NCBI GenBank assembly: GCA_947496355.1
Contig: CANMCO010000001.1
Coordinates: 496,001-560,000, forward strand
Reading direction: 5' to 3'
Length of the DNA: 64,000 bases
Source: an uncultured Aquimarina sp.
Lineage (GTDB): Bacteria; Bacteroidota; Bacteroidia; Flavobacteriales; Flavobacteriaceae
Within the stretch, counting starts at the first letter, position 1; every line of letters starts with the position of its first letter. Position numbers and translations under genes: made by a program. A model generated the notes under the pieces. It was not told the DNA's origin. It made no database searches and saw nothing but the letters and a program-made list of their open reading frames with translations. Below are positions 1 through 9,050 of this stretch, piece after piece.

Positions 1-2243
1 CTCCTAAGGATATTATTCACACTGTAACTACCGAAAATTGGAAAGCTAATTGGATCATTACAAAAGAAACCCTTCCCGATAAAAATGCTTGGCTCGCTTT
101 CCGAAAATCATTTCAACATAAAAAAGATACAATTTCAACTACCTTACGTTTAGCTGTAGATTCCAAATACTGGTTATGGATTAATGGAGAGCTAGTGGTG
201 TTTGAAGGTGGTTTAAAAAGAGGGCCAACACCAAAGGATACTTATTACGACGAGATAGATTTAACAAATACTTTGAAAGAGGGCGAAAATACAATAGCAG
301 TACTTGTTTGGTATTTTGGTAAGGATGGAATGACCCATAAATCAAGCGGCAAAGCCGGATTGATTGCAGAAATGTATCAAGGAGACAGCTTGATACTACA
401 AACTAATGATTCCTGGAAAGCAATAATGTATCCAGCTTACATTTCTGAGAGTGAAAATCCACAACCTAATTGGCGATTACCTGAATCTAATATTGTTTTT
501 GATGCCAGAAAAGATATTCAGGATTGGATACAACCCGATTTTGATCATCAAAACTGGCCCGTGGCAAAAGTGATTGGTGAGGGAATTTCTCCTCCCTGGA
601 ATCAATTATTCAAAAGACCTATTCCGTTCTGGAAAGATTTCGGTTTAAAAGCATATACAAACGAAATGAGCTTCCCTTTTGTAAGTAAAGGAGATACAAT
701 TAAAGCAAAGTTGCCATATAACGCCCAGGTCACGCCCTTTTTAAAAGTAAAAGCAAAAGCTGGTGAAAAAATTACCATGTTCACTGACCATTATAAAGGT
801 GGGGGAGCTTATAATATGCGAGCAGAATATATTACCAAAGAAGGAGAACAAGCCCATGAGTCCTTAGGTTGGATTAATGGTGAGGAGATGTATTATATCA
901 TTCCTGAAGGTATTGAGGTGTTAGATTTAAAATATCGAGAAACAGGTTATAATACCGAGTTTTCAGGAAGCTTTAGTTGTGATGATCCTTTTTATAATCG
1001 TTTATGGCAAAAGGCAAAACGCACCTTATATGTCACGATGCGAGACAATTATATGGATTGCCCAGATCGAGAGCGTGCTCAGTGGTGGGGTGATGTGGTA
1101 CTGGAAAGTGGTGAAGCTTTTTATGCAATGGATCGAAAAGCAGATGCGCTTACCAAAAAAGGTATGTTGGAGCTGATGAATTGGCAAAGACGGGATAGTA
1201 CAATTTTTTCACCAATTCCGGCAGGAAATTGGGACAAGGAATTACCTGGACAAATGTTGATGAGCGTAGGATATTATGGTTTTTGGAATTATTATTTACA
1301 GACAGGAGATTTAGAAGCCATTCAACAAATTTATGAACCAGTAAAACGGTATCTCTCTTTATGGAAACTTAAGGAAGATTATTCAGTTGTTATCAGAAAG
1401 GGAGGCTGGACTTGGGGAGATTGGGGAGAAAATAAAGATATTCCCTTATTGATGAATACCCAATACTATTTGGCTTTGAAGGGTTATAAAAACATGTCTG
1501 AAGCCTTAGATAACCAAAAAGAAGTGGATTCAGTTATTGGGTTGATTAACAATTTCAAAGAAGCTTTTAATAAAACATTCTGGATGGGAGATCATTATCG
1601 ATCTCAGGATTATCAGGGAGAAATCGATGATCGTTCACAAGGTTTGGCTGTGGTATCAGGTTTAGCCGATCCAGATAAATACGAAGCAATTTATAAAGTA
1701 TTACAAACCGAAAAACACGCAAGTCCATATATGGAAAAATATATTTTGGAAGCTTTATATATTATGGGTTATGAGGATTTTGCTTTACAACGTATGAAAG
1801 AACGCTTTGCCAAAATGGTGAATCACCCTACCATCACAACACTTTGGGAAGGATGGGGAATCGGAGCTGAAGGCTTTGGTGGAGGCACCACTAATCACGC
1901 TTGGAGTGGTGGTGGATTGACGTTGCTTTCTCAATATGCAGCAGGAGTTTCTCCAACATCACCGGGATATAAAACTTTTCAAATAAAACCTCAACCTGGA
2001 TTTTTAAAGCATATAAAAGTAGTTGTTCCCAGTGTTATGGGTAATATTGAGGTAGAAATAGAAAATAAAGAAACCTACTTGCTAAAAGTGAAAATTCCTG
2101 AAAGGACCAAAGCGACTGTCCATATTCCGTCATTATACAAAAAAATAAAGGTAAATAAAGCCAAAGTGATTCATACTGAAACTGAAGGCTATAAGATTTT
2201 TGATATGGATCCAGGTGTATATACATTCGAAGCACATGAGTAA
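1..2243 (+). CDS. Alpha-L-rhamnosidase, GH78 family (5' end outside window)
   Basis: This enzyme would hydrolyse terminal alpha-L-rhamnose from glycans, outside the cytoplasm. The frame is open from base 3, so the N-terminus is outside the window; the GTG at 195 is internal, because the 64 codons before it read as a sensible beta-sandwich ending in WLWINGELVVFEGG. The rest gives a second beta-sandwich, an (alpha/alpha)6 catalytic domain with the GH78 signature MDCPDRERAQWWGD, a later LWEGWG motif that in this family lies by a catalytic Glu, and a C-terminal beta-domain. The motif assignments come from family knowledge. It lies 118 nt before an isomerase gene and then rhaT on the same strand, which supports rhamnose release, uptake and catabolism as one unit. 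A signal peptide cannot be judged. Confidence 0.9.
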   Translation, partial: PKDIIHTVTTENWKANWIITKETLPDKNAWLAFRKSFQHKKDTISTTLRLAVDSKYWLWINGELVVFEGGLKRGPTPKDTYYDEIDLTNTLKEGENTIAVLVWYFGKDGMTHKSSGKAGLIAEMYQGDSLILQTNDSWKAIMYPAYISESENPQPNWRLPESNIVFDARKDIQDWIQPDFDHQNWPVAKVIGEGISPPWNQLFKRPIPFWKDFGLKAYTNEMSFPFVSKGDTIKAKLPYNAQVTPFLKVKAKAGEKITMFTDHYKGGGAYNMRAEYITKEGEQAHESLGWINGEEMYYIIPEGIEVLDLKYRETGYNTEFSGSFSCDDPFYNRLWQKAKRTLYVTMRDNYMDCPDRERAQWWGDVVLESGEAFYAMDRKADALTKKGMLELMNWQRRDSTIFSPIPAGNWDKELPGQMLMSVGYYGFWNYYLQTGDLEAIQQIYEPVKRYLSLWKLKEDYSVVIRKGGWTWGDWGENKDIPLLMNTQYYLALKGYKNMSEALDNQKEVDSVIGLINNFKEAFNKTFWMGDHYRSQDYQGEIDDRSQGLAVVSGLADPDKYEAIYKVLQTEKHASPYMEKYILEALYIMGYEDFALQRMKERFAKMVNHPTITTLWEGWGIGAEGFGGGTTNHAWSGGGLTLLSQYAAGVSPTSPGYKTFQIKPQPGFLKHIKVVVPSVMGNIEVEIENKETYLLKVKIPERTKATVHIPSLYKKIKVNKAKVIHTETEGYKIFDMDPGVYTFEAHE

Positions 2244-2361
2244 TCAAATAATAATAATTTAATAGGGTATCAACATAGATATCTAACAATACTTTAAGAA
2301 ATTATAGATATCCGATATGCTTCAAAGACAATAAGATAACACTAAATTTAAACCACATGAA

Positions 2362-3777
2362 ATGCTAAAAGTAGGATTGTTCGGCATAGGATTAGATACG
2401 TACTGGCCTCAGTTTAAAGGATTGCAGGAGCGTTTGATAGGGTATCAGGAAAGAATTACAAGAAAAATACAAGATTTCGAAGTGGAGGTTATTAATGCCG
2501 GAATGGTCGATAATCCATTTAAAGCTAATAGTACTGCAGAAGTATTTAACAAAGAAAATGTAGACTGCATTTTTCTTTTTATCTCTACCTATGCACTTTC
2601 GCATAATGTTTTACCAGTTGTCCAAAAAACAAAAGTGCCCTTAATTGTACTCAATCTTCAACCTGTAAAAGCTATAGATTATCAAAAATTCAATGCTATA
2701 GGGGATAGAGGTAAAATGACGGGTGAGTGGCTGGCACATTGCCAAAGTTGTGTCGCACCAGAGATTGCAAGTGTTTTTAATAGAGCCAACATTAAGTTTT
2801 ATTTAATTTCAGGTTATTTGGATGAAGATTATGTATGGAATGAAATAGGTGAATTCATAGATGCTTTTAAGGTTATAAAAACCATTAGAAATAATAGAGT
2901 GGGTGTTATGGGGCATTATTATAATGGGATGCTGGATGTGTATAGTGATCTTACACAACAAGCAGCTACATTTGGAAGTCATTTTGAAATCATTGAGTTT
3001 GGAACACTTAAAAACGTTAGAGATAACGTGTCTGAAAATGAAATCTTGCATAAGATAAAAGAGTTTAAGCAAGTATTTGAAGTTTCTTCTGAATGTGACA
3101 ATAAAGAATTAGAAAGAGCTGCCAAAACATCAGAGGCTCTTGATAAATTGGTCGAAAAATTCAAGTTAGGTTCACTAGCTTACTATTATGAAGGAGATGG
3201 TGACCTAGCATATGAAAATATAGTGACTTCATTGATTCCAGGATTCACTTTGTTAACAGGTAAAAATGTTCCAGTAGCAGGAGAATGTGAGATAAAAAAT
3301 GTTCAGGCAATGAAAATTATGGACATCCTAGGAAGCGGAGGCTCCTTTTCAGAATTTTATGCTTTGGACTTTGAAGAAGAAGTAATTCTGTTAGGGCATG
3401 ATGGTCCAGCACATTTTAAGATAGCACAAGGAAAAGTTGGTTTGGTTCCTCTTCCTGTATATCACGGTAAACCGGGAAAAGGGTTATCCATTCAGATGAA
3501 GGTAGCTAATGGGCCAGTGACTTTATTGTCTGTATGTCAAAATGGTAAGGGAGAAGTCTATTTACTAACTGCAGAAGGAGAATCTATAGATGGTCCTACC
3601 TTGCAGATCGGAAACACCAACTCTCGATATAAATTTTCGATTTCGGTAAGGGAATTTATAAACAACTGGTCTATGGCTGGTCCCTCTCATCATTGTGCTA
3701 TTGGGATAGGTCATAAATCTTCTACGATTAAAAAGATAGCCGATGTATTAAATATCAAGCATGTTAAAATTTGTTAG
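2362..3777 (+). CDS. L-fucose/L-arabinose isomerase family protein
   Basis: A 471-aa cytoplasmic protein of the L-arabinose/L-fucose isomerase fold, expected to interconvert an aldose and a ketose. The metal-ligand pattern of AraA appears kept: a Glu in PVAGECEIKN, a Glu in the SEFYALDFEEE stretch, His in LLGHDGPAH and His in MAGPSHHCAIG. The N-terminal third has the Rossmann-like substrate domain (TYALSHNVLPVVQKTKVPLIVLNLQP). The start is the ATG at 2362; an ATG five bases earlier opens only a three-codon frame. Its position between a rhamnosidase and rhaT suggests that its substrate is L-rhamnose or another sugar from the same glycan (inference). Sequence alone does not settle which sugar it uses. 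Confidence 0.8.
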   Translation: MLKVGLFGIGLDTYWPQFKGLQERLIGYQERITRKIQDFEVEVINAGMVDNPFKANSTAEVFNKENVDCIFLFISTYALSHNVLPVVQKTKVPLIVLNLQPVKAIDYQKFNAIGDRGKMTGEWLAHCQSCVAPEIASVFNRANIKFYLISGYLDEDYVWNEIGEFIDAFKVIKTIRNNRVGVMGHYYNGMLDVYSDLTQQAATFGSHFEIIEFGTLKNVRDNVSENEILHKIKEFKQVFEVSSECDNKELERAAKTSEALDKLVEKFKLGSLAYYYEGDGDLAYENIVTSLIPGFTLLTGKNVPVAGECEIKNVQAMKIMDILGSGGSFSEFYALDFEEEVILLGHDGPAHFKIAQGKVGLVPLPVYHGKPGKGLSIQMKVANGPVTLLSVCQNGKGEVYLLTAEGESIDGPTLQIGNTNSRYKFSISVREFINNWSMAGPSHHCAIGIGHKSSTIKKIADVLNIKHVKIC

Positions 3778-3824
3778 TACTACAAGAATATGAGAATAAG
3801 TAAAAACTTTATAGAGTTTAGTCG

Positions 3825-4871
3825 ATGATAAACTCAGTATTAGGAATCGTTTTTCATGCAGTTGGCGGCTTTGCTGCAGGGTCTTTTTATCTTCCAATTA
3901 AAAAGATAAAAAAATGGTCCTGGGAAAGTGGCTGGTTGGTTAATGGTTTTTTTGCTTGGTTGATCATTCCTTGGTTAGTTTCAGTACTCACTGTACCAGA
4001 AACTATAACAATTTTATCCAAAACAGAATTTTCAACATTGTTTTGGACCTATTTTTTTGGTGTACTCTGGGGAATTGGAGGATTAACCTTTGGAATGACT
4101 ATGCGATATTTGGGGATGTCACTTGGTATGGCGTTAGCATTAGGTTTAACTGCCACCTTCGGAACGTTAATACCTCCAATTTATGAAGGTAAGTTTAATG
4201 ATCTTGTAAACACTACTTCAGGACAAATAGTGTTGTCTGGAATTTCAATTTGCCTTATAGGAATAGTTATTTGTGGTAGGGCGGGTATTCTTAAAGATAA
4301 AGAATTACCAACAGAAGAAAAACAGAAAGGAGTCAAAGAGTTTAATCTTAAAAAAGGAATCATTGTTGCTATATTTGCAGGTGTCTTAAGTGCTTGTTTT
4401 GCTTTTGGGATAGTTGCCGGAAGCTCAATCTCTGAATTGGCAATTGAATATAATGCTCCTTTGTTATGGCAAAACGGACCAGTCTTTATTGTGATCCTTG
4501 CCGGAGGGTTTACTTCTAATTTTATTTGGTGCTTTTTTCTGAATATCAAAAACAAAAGTTTTAAAGATTATCATAATACTTCTACACCGCTTAAAATAAA
4601 TTATCTTTTTGCGGCTATTGCAGGCACAACCTGGTATTGTCAATTTATGTTTTATGGTATGGGAACCACACAAATGAGTGAACATGATTTTGCCAGTTGG
4701 ACATTACATATGGCTTTTATTATCATTTTTAGCACCATGTGGGGATTGATTACTAAAGAATGGAAAGGAGTGAGCAAAAAGATAATTTGGATACTAAGCA
4801 TTGGATTAATAGTTCTTATTGCTTCTACAGTTATTATAGGTATCGGAAATCAACTTGCTTCACCGAAATAG
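3825..4871 (+). CDS. rhaT: L-rhamnose/proton symporter RhaT
   Basis: A 348-aa inner-membrane transporter of the RhaT family within the drug/metabolite transporter superfamily; it would import L-rhamnose with protons. About ten hydrophobic segments are visible, with the family's opening GGFAAGSFYLPIKKIKKWSWE and the block RYLGMSLGMALALGLTATFGT. The length matches E. coli RhaT (344 aa). It follows the isomerase by 47 nt on the same strand and converges on the GH43 gene with a 14-nt gap. This gene makes rhamnose the most likely monomer handled by the locus. Confidence 0.92.
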   Translation: MINSVLGIVFHAVGGFAAGSFYLPIKKIKKWSWESGWLVNGFFAWLIIPWLVSVLTVPETITILSKTEFSTLFWTYFFGVLWGIGGLTFGMTMRYLGMSLGMALALGLTATFGTLIPPIYEGKFNDLVNTTSGQIVLSGISICLIGIVICGRAGILKDKELPTEEKQKGVKEFNLKKGIIVAIFAGVLSACFAFGIVAGSSISELAIEYNAPLLWQNGPVFIVILAGGFTSNFIWCFFLNIKNKSFKDYHNTSTPLKINYLFAAIAGTTWYCQFMFYGMGTTQMSEHDFASWTLHMAFIIIFSTMWGLITKEWKGVSKKIIWILSIGLIVLIASTVIIGIGNQLASPK

Positions 4872-4885
4872 AATAATATAATATT

Positions 4886-6331
4886 TTATTTCTTCAGCTC
4901 GGTAGACCATCGATCTGTCCATTCCATAGGCATTATGGTTCCGTCTTTATTAAACTCTAAAGGGGCACTCCAATACTGATAATCATGTCCTTTAATATTG
5001 TCAGAGGCAGAACCCCATAGATCTCCTATCCAGATATACTTTTCTCCTTCGATCGTATTAAGCTTCATTACATAAGATTGCTGGGCAGGAATTATTGGTT
5101 TCTGATGGATGTTTGGTCCGGTTATAAAAAAACTACCTCTAGAATTGTTGGGAGTTTCTTCATTAAACGTTTCAATTTCATTGATATACACTTTAGCGTC
5201 ACTCTCTACAGGAACTATTTTAATTCGATCAGATATGCTGGTGGTGAACTCAATAACAATTTCTTCTTTTAAAGTTGATTTTTTAATCATTTGATTTTTA
5301 ATATTGATATTTTTCCAGGTATGGTTATTCCATTCGAAAATTTCAAATTTTGGAGAAACAATATCAGGATGCACTTTAGGATTATTTACATCGCCACAAT
5401 TCTCAGGACGATTTCCTGTAAAAAGATGTAGAACTAGTTTGTTAATCTTCAGCTTTTCATCAAAAAGAATTTCAACGGAATCATATTCATTCTTCTTTTT
5501 TGAAAGAGTTTCGTATAGAGTACCCCTCGTAATTCCATCATAAAGTATAGAAGAGTACCTTCCCGGATACCTATTAATATTGGTAGTAAGCGAATATCCT
5601 TTTAAAGGGGTATCTGCAATATATACCCTGGCTCCGGAGCCATAATTACAAAAACAACAAGTATAATCTGTAAGCAGGTAGTATTTTCCTTCGTTTTTAA
5701 ACATGGTTCCCGCTTCCATATGTTCGGCAATAATACCTCCATTTTTTAAAGTAGAAGACAAATAATCATCACTCAGTTTTTCTACAGATACTTGATGATT
5801 TTGAATGGTGTTATAACTAATATAACCGGCTCCATCATCATCTACAAAAAGGCCAAAATCTCCTAAGCCAATCTTAGAGTTGTACATCTTCACGTTATCA
5901 TTTACAATTTTAAAAGGCCCTTGCGGAGTATCACTTGTTGCCACTCCAAACTGTCCATCCCAAAGCTTTGGATACCAATTATACCAAAGTATATATTTTT
6001 TAGTTTTTTTATTGTAAATAACATGTGGCCTGTAATAGACCCCTTCAGGTTGCGTGTCGAGTAATTTACCTTCATATTTCCAATTGGTTAAATCCTTAGA
6101 GCTATAACATCGATAATGATTTTCGGTAGTAAACCCATTAGTAGTTCTATAAGAAGTGCCGTACCAATAAAAAGTATTGCCAAACTGAATCACCCTGCCA
6201 TCATGAGCATCTACAATTTGGCCTTTTTCGTCTAATTTGGGTTTCGTGTTATCTATAGTAATAGTTTGTGCGAACGAAAATGAAACGATAAATAGAAAGG
6301 TAACACTTTTAAATGTCATGATGTTTTTCAT
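4886..6331 (-). CDS. Secreted glycoside hydrolase, GH43-like, with inserted beta-sandwich
   Basis: A 481-aa secreted enzyme with a GH43-type five-bladed propeller. The ATG at 6331 is preferred over an upstream one at 6421, because it directly opens a signal peptide (MKNIMTFKSVTFLFIVSFSF then AQ). GH43-like features are DAHDGRVIQFGNTFYWYGTSY near the mature N-terminus, DFGLFVDDDGAGY in the middle and EAGTMFKNEGKYYLLTDY around the likely acid Glu. Between about residues 260 and 390 lies a stretch with the character of an F5/8-type carbohydrate-binding sandwich (LFTGNRPENCGD, VYINEIETF), after which propeller sequence resumes with WIGDLWGSASDN. Family members include xylosidases, arabinosidases and galactanases; the substrate is not determined here. 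It is divergent from the sulfatase gene across a palindrome. Confidence 0.78.
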   Translation of the reverse strand: MKNIMTFKSVTFLFIVSFSFAQTITIDNTKPKLDEKGQIVDAHDGRVIQFGNTFYWYGTSYRTTNGFTTENHYRCYSSKDLTNWKYEGKLLDTQPEGVYYRPHVIYNKKTKKYILWYNWYPKLWDGQFGVATSDTPQGPFKIVNDNVKMYNSKIGLGDFGLFVDDDGAGYISYNTIQNHQVSVEKLSDDYLSSTLKNGGIIAEHMEAGTMFKNEGKYYLLTDYTCCFCNYGSGARVYIADTPLKGYSLTTNINRYPGRYSSILYDGITRGTLYETLSKKKNEYDSVEILFDEKLKINKLVLHLFTGNRPENCGDVNNPKVHPDIVSPKFEIFEWNNHTWKNINIKNQMIKKSTLKEEIVIEFTTSISDRIKIVPVESDAKVYINEIETFNEETPNNSRGSFFITGPNIHQKPIIPAQQSYVMKLNTIEGEKYIWIGDLWGSASDNIKGHDYQYWSAPLEFNKDGTIMPMEWTDRWSTELKK

Positions 6332-6383
6332 ATGCCTGTAATTTAATATGATAAAGTTGGGGTTTTTTGTAGCTAATAGTATC

Positions 6384-6412
6384 CTGTACTTTGCTGCAAA
6401 GTATAATACAGG
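6384..6412. promoter_or_regulatory. Palindrome in the GH43/sulfatase divergent intergenic region
   Basis: A perfect 8-1-8 inverted repeat (TACTTTGC-T-GCAAAGTA, 6387-6403) sits between the divergent GH43 and sulfatase genes, and CCTGTA (6384-6389) and TACAGG (6407-6412) form an outer partial repeat. Each arm resembles a -7 box (TA..TTTG less one base). It is a plausible operator for a glycan-responsive regulator (inference). Confidence 0.4.
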
Positions 6413-6480
6413 TAAGTACATGATGATTGTAAGCTTTATTATGAATAAATTTATTCTCTATAGATCATTAAGAGAATATC

Positions 6481-7935
6481 ATGGTAACATCAGTAAATAT
6501 CTATAAGAGAATCTTATGGTTTTGTTTAGGACTAATCTGCATTTGGTCTTGCAAGAATGATAACAATAAGACTAATGATTCAAAACAAAATGTAAATACA
6601 AATATAATCATGATTGTAGCAGATGATCTGGGTTGGTATGACCTGTCTTGTTATGGAAATGATTTTATAGAAACCCCAAATCTGGATAGATTAGCAAAAG
6701 AAGGTATAAGATTTACAGATGCTTATGCAGCTGCACCTCTTTGTAGCCCTTCTCGTGCAAGTTTGATTACAGGTTTGCATCCAATTAGAGTAAATATTAC
6801 TGAGCATATACACGGTAATCAACCGGCTGGACCAAACCAAAAGCTAAAAACACCACCAATCACCCAACAATTAAACTTAGAACACAAAACTATTGCGGAA
6901 GCTTTAAAAACTAAAAATTATAATACAGGATTTATTGGTAAATGGCATTTAGGAGGAGGAAAATTTACTCCTGATAATAGAGGATTTGATCTTAATATAG
7001 CAGGCGCATGGAATGGTCTTCCTAAAAGTTTCTTTTATCCGTTTTTTAACAAAGGCGAAAAACCAGAGTTGCAAAATTCTTCAAAAGAAGGAGATTATCT
7101 TACAGATGTTTTGACTACAAAAGCAATAGAATATCTTGAAAAAAAGAAGGATTCTTCCTTCTTTTTAAGTCTTAATTATTATTCTCCTCATGTACCTATT
7201 GAAGCAAAAGCTGATTTGGTTGAAAAATATAGAAATAAACGAGGTAATGATACATCAGAAGTCACTATGCCCAACATACATTATGCTGCTATGGTAGAAA
7301 CTATTGATCAAAATGTTGGTAGAATTTTAAATAAATTAAAAGAGCTTAATTTAGAAGAAAATACTTTAGTATTATTTACTTCAGATAATGGAGGATTGTC
7401 GGTTATGGAAGTCCCAGCTTTTGCAAAGCATACTCCACCTACAGATAATGGAATGTTACGCGAAGGAAAAGGACATGTATATGAAGGAGGAATCAGAGAG
7501 CCATTAATTATACGTTGGCCTAAAACGATACAACCAGGACAGGAAAACAATGTACCCGTAATCGCTCAGGATTTTTTTAATACATTCATGGAAATAACTA
7601 ATAGTAAAGAAAGAACTCAGGATGGACAAAGCCTGCTTCCATTGTTTAAGAACGACTCAGTTTTAAAAAGAGGTCTGTTATGGCATCTACCTCATTATAG
7701 TCCACAACACGGGAAACCCTCTACGGCTTATCGGGAAGGTGATTGGAAACTTATTCATTTTTATGAAGATGATGATTATGAGTTGTATAACCTGAAAGAA
7801 GACCTTTCTGAAGAAAACAATCTAGTAGAAAGTCAAATTGAGATATTTCAGACGTTAAAAATTAGTATGAATAAAATGCTTATAAATATGAATGCAAAGT
7901 TACCTGAACCAAATCCTAATTATATCGAGAAATAA
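6481..7935 (+). CDS. Type I (S1) sulfatase lipoprotein
   Basis: A 484-aa formylglycine-dependent sulfatase that would remove sulfate esters from a polysaccharide, in the periplasm or at the outer surface. The N-terminus has a lipobox (residues 11-24, ending IWSC). The metal site NIIMIVADDLGWYDLSCYG and the S1 maturation motif CSPSR (residues 88-92; Cys becomes formylglycine) are intact, followed by GKWHLGG and LFTSDNGG. The anaerobic or FGE-type maturase is not in the window. It lies 16 nt before a secreted esterase on the same strand. With rhaT and GH78 nearby, a sulfated rhamnan such as ulvan is a good candidate substrate, but S1 subfamily and position specificity cannot be read by eye. Confidence 0.92.
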   Translation: MVTSVNIYKRILWFCLGLICIWSCKNDNNKTNDSKQNVNTNIIMIVADDLGWYDLSCYGNDFIETPNLDRLAKEGIRFTDAYAAAPLCSPSRASLITGLHPIRVNITEHIHGNQPAGPNQKLKTPPITQQLNLEHKTIAEALKTKNYNTGFIGKWHLGGGKFTPDNRGFDLNIAGAWNGLPKSFFYPFFNKGEKPELQNSSKEGDYLTDVLTTKAIEYLEKKKDSSFFLSLNYYSPHVPIEAKADLVEKYRNKRGNDTSEVTMPNIHYAAMVETIDQNVGRILNKLKELNLEENTLVLFTSDNGGLSVMEVPAFAKHTPPTDNGMLREGKGHVYEGGIREPLIIRWPKTIQPGQENNVPVIAQDFFNTFMEITNSKERTQDGQSLLPLFKNDSVLKRGLLWHLPHYSPQHGKPSTAYREGDWKLIHFYEDDDYELYNLKEDLSEENNLVESQIEIFQTLKISMNKMLINMNAKLPEPNPNYIEK

Positions 7936-7951
7936 TTCTTAAAATAAAATA

Positions 7952-8770
7952 ATGAAACAATTTGGCTTGATCATCCTGAGTTGTCTATTAACAAATATTA
8001 TTTTTGGACAGGATACAGACTATGCCACAAAATCCAATATTCATTATTACTCTGAATCTGTTACTAAATCGGATACTTATCTCAGCGAAAAATGTGTTTT
8101 AGACATCTATTATCCTACCCAAATAAAAAAGTTTCCTACGGTAATTTGGTTTCATGGAGGCGGATTATCAGGAGGGGATAAATACATTCCGGAAAGATTA
8201 ACCAATCAAGGTTTTTCAATAGTGTCGGTAAATTACAGATTATACCCTAAGGTAGAGAAGCCAAAGTATATAGAAGATGCCGCTGCCGCAGTAGCCTGGG
8301 TTTTTAAAAACATAAAGAACTATGGAGGAGATTCTAATAAGATTTTTGTCTCTGGACACTCGGCAGGCGGATATCTGGCCAGTATGATAGGAATAGATAA
8401 AAAATGGATGAAGGCGCACGAAATAGATGCAAATAGGATTGCAGGAATTATACCTTTTAGCGGTCATGCAATCACTCATTTTACTATTAGAAAAGAAAAA
8501 GGAATCTCCGGTAAACAGCCTATAATAGATGAATTCGCACCACTATATCATGTTCGGGAGGATGCCCCATCCTTTCTTCTAATTACAGGAGATAGAGAAT
8601 TAGAGCTTTTAGGTAGGTATGAAGAGAATGCTTATTTCCAAAGGATGATGAAAGTTGCAGGACATAGGGATATTAATTTATATGAGCTAAAGGGTTATGG
8701 TCACGATATGAGGGAACCTGGATACCCTCTATTGATTCAATTTATAAAGTCAACATTAAAAATAAAATGA
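7952..8770 (+). CDS. Secreted alpha/beta-hydrolase (carbohydrate-esterase-like)
   Basis: A 272-aa hydrolase with a signal peptide (MKQFGLIILSCLLTNIIFGQ). It has the oxyanion-hole motif VIWFHGGGLSGGD of the BD-FAE/hormone-sensitive-lipase type, the nucleophile elbow GHSAGGYLAS, an acid region LLITGDRELE and a late catalytic His in LKGYGHDMREPG. It follows the sulfatase by 16 nt and is probably cotranscribed. By context it may remove acetyl or other acyl groups from the glycan (inference); peptidase or lipase activity is not excluded. Confidence 0.82.
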   Translation: MKQFGLIILSCLLTNIIFGQDTDYATKSNIHYYSESVTKSDTYLSEKCVLDIYYPTQIKKFPTVIWFHGGGLSGGDKYIPERLTNQGFSIVSVNYRLYPKVEKPKYIEDAAAAVAWVFKNIKNYGGDSNKIFVSGHSAGGYLASMIGIDKKWMKAHEIDANRIAGIIPFSGHAITHFTIRKEKGISGKQPIIDEFAPLYHVREDAPSFLLITGDRELELLGRYEENAYFQRMMKVAGHRDINLYELKGYGHDMREPGYPLLIQFIKSTLKIK

Positions 8771-8925
8771 TAAAATTTGGATTTAAGATTTTTCAATCGT
8801 TTTCTAGTATGATTTTTACTACTGATAAAAACAACTATTATTAACCTTACTAATCATTCAAATTTTAATCTTCAAGGAGAAGGAAATAACAAATATAAAT
8901 CAAAGGTTTTGTGCAATTTTTTTAC

Positions 8926-8965
8926 AAAAAAAAGAGCTTGAATAATTATCCAAGCTCTTTTTTAT
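8926..8965. terminator. Bidirectional intrinsic terminator
   Basis: A long hairpin pairs AAAAGAGCTTG with CAAGCTCTTTT around an A/T loop, with a T-run on both strands. It lies directly downstream of the minus-strand tRNA-Ala and also after the esterase gene on the plus strand. Confidence 0.8.
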
Positions 8966-8969
8966 TTTG

Positions 8970-9043
8970 TGGAGAAGATGGGAGTCGAACCCACGACCTC
9001 TTGACTGCCAGTCAAGCGCTCTAGCCAGCTGAGCTACATCCCC
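8970..9043 (-). tRNA. tRNA-Ala (anticodon GGC)
   Basis: The minus strand folds into a 74-nt cloverleaf: acceptor GGGGATG with CTTCTCC plus discriminator A, D-arm GCTCAGCTGGCTAGAGC, anticodon stem CTTGA/TCAAG with loop CTGGCAG, and T-arm with TTCGACT. The G3:U70 wobble, the alanine identity element, is present. The acceptor has one apparent T6:T67 mismatch. CCA is not encoded. Confidence 0.93.
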
Positions 9044-9050
9044 AGTTTTA

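Noticed and set aside
195..197. GTG as the start of the GH78 protein
   Set aside because: The frame stays open to the window edge and the upstream codons give a sensible beta-sandwich, so the gene is truncated rather than starting here.
6332..6421. N-terminal extension of the GH43 protein
   Set aside because: The extra residues are basic/hydrophobic noise before a proper signal peptide that starts at 6331.
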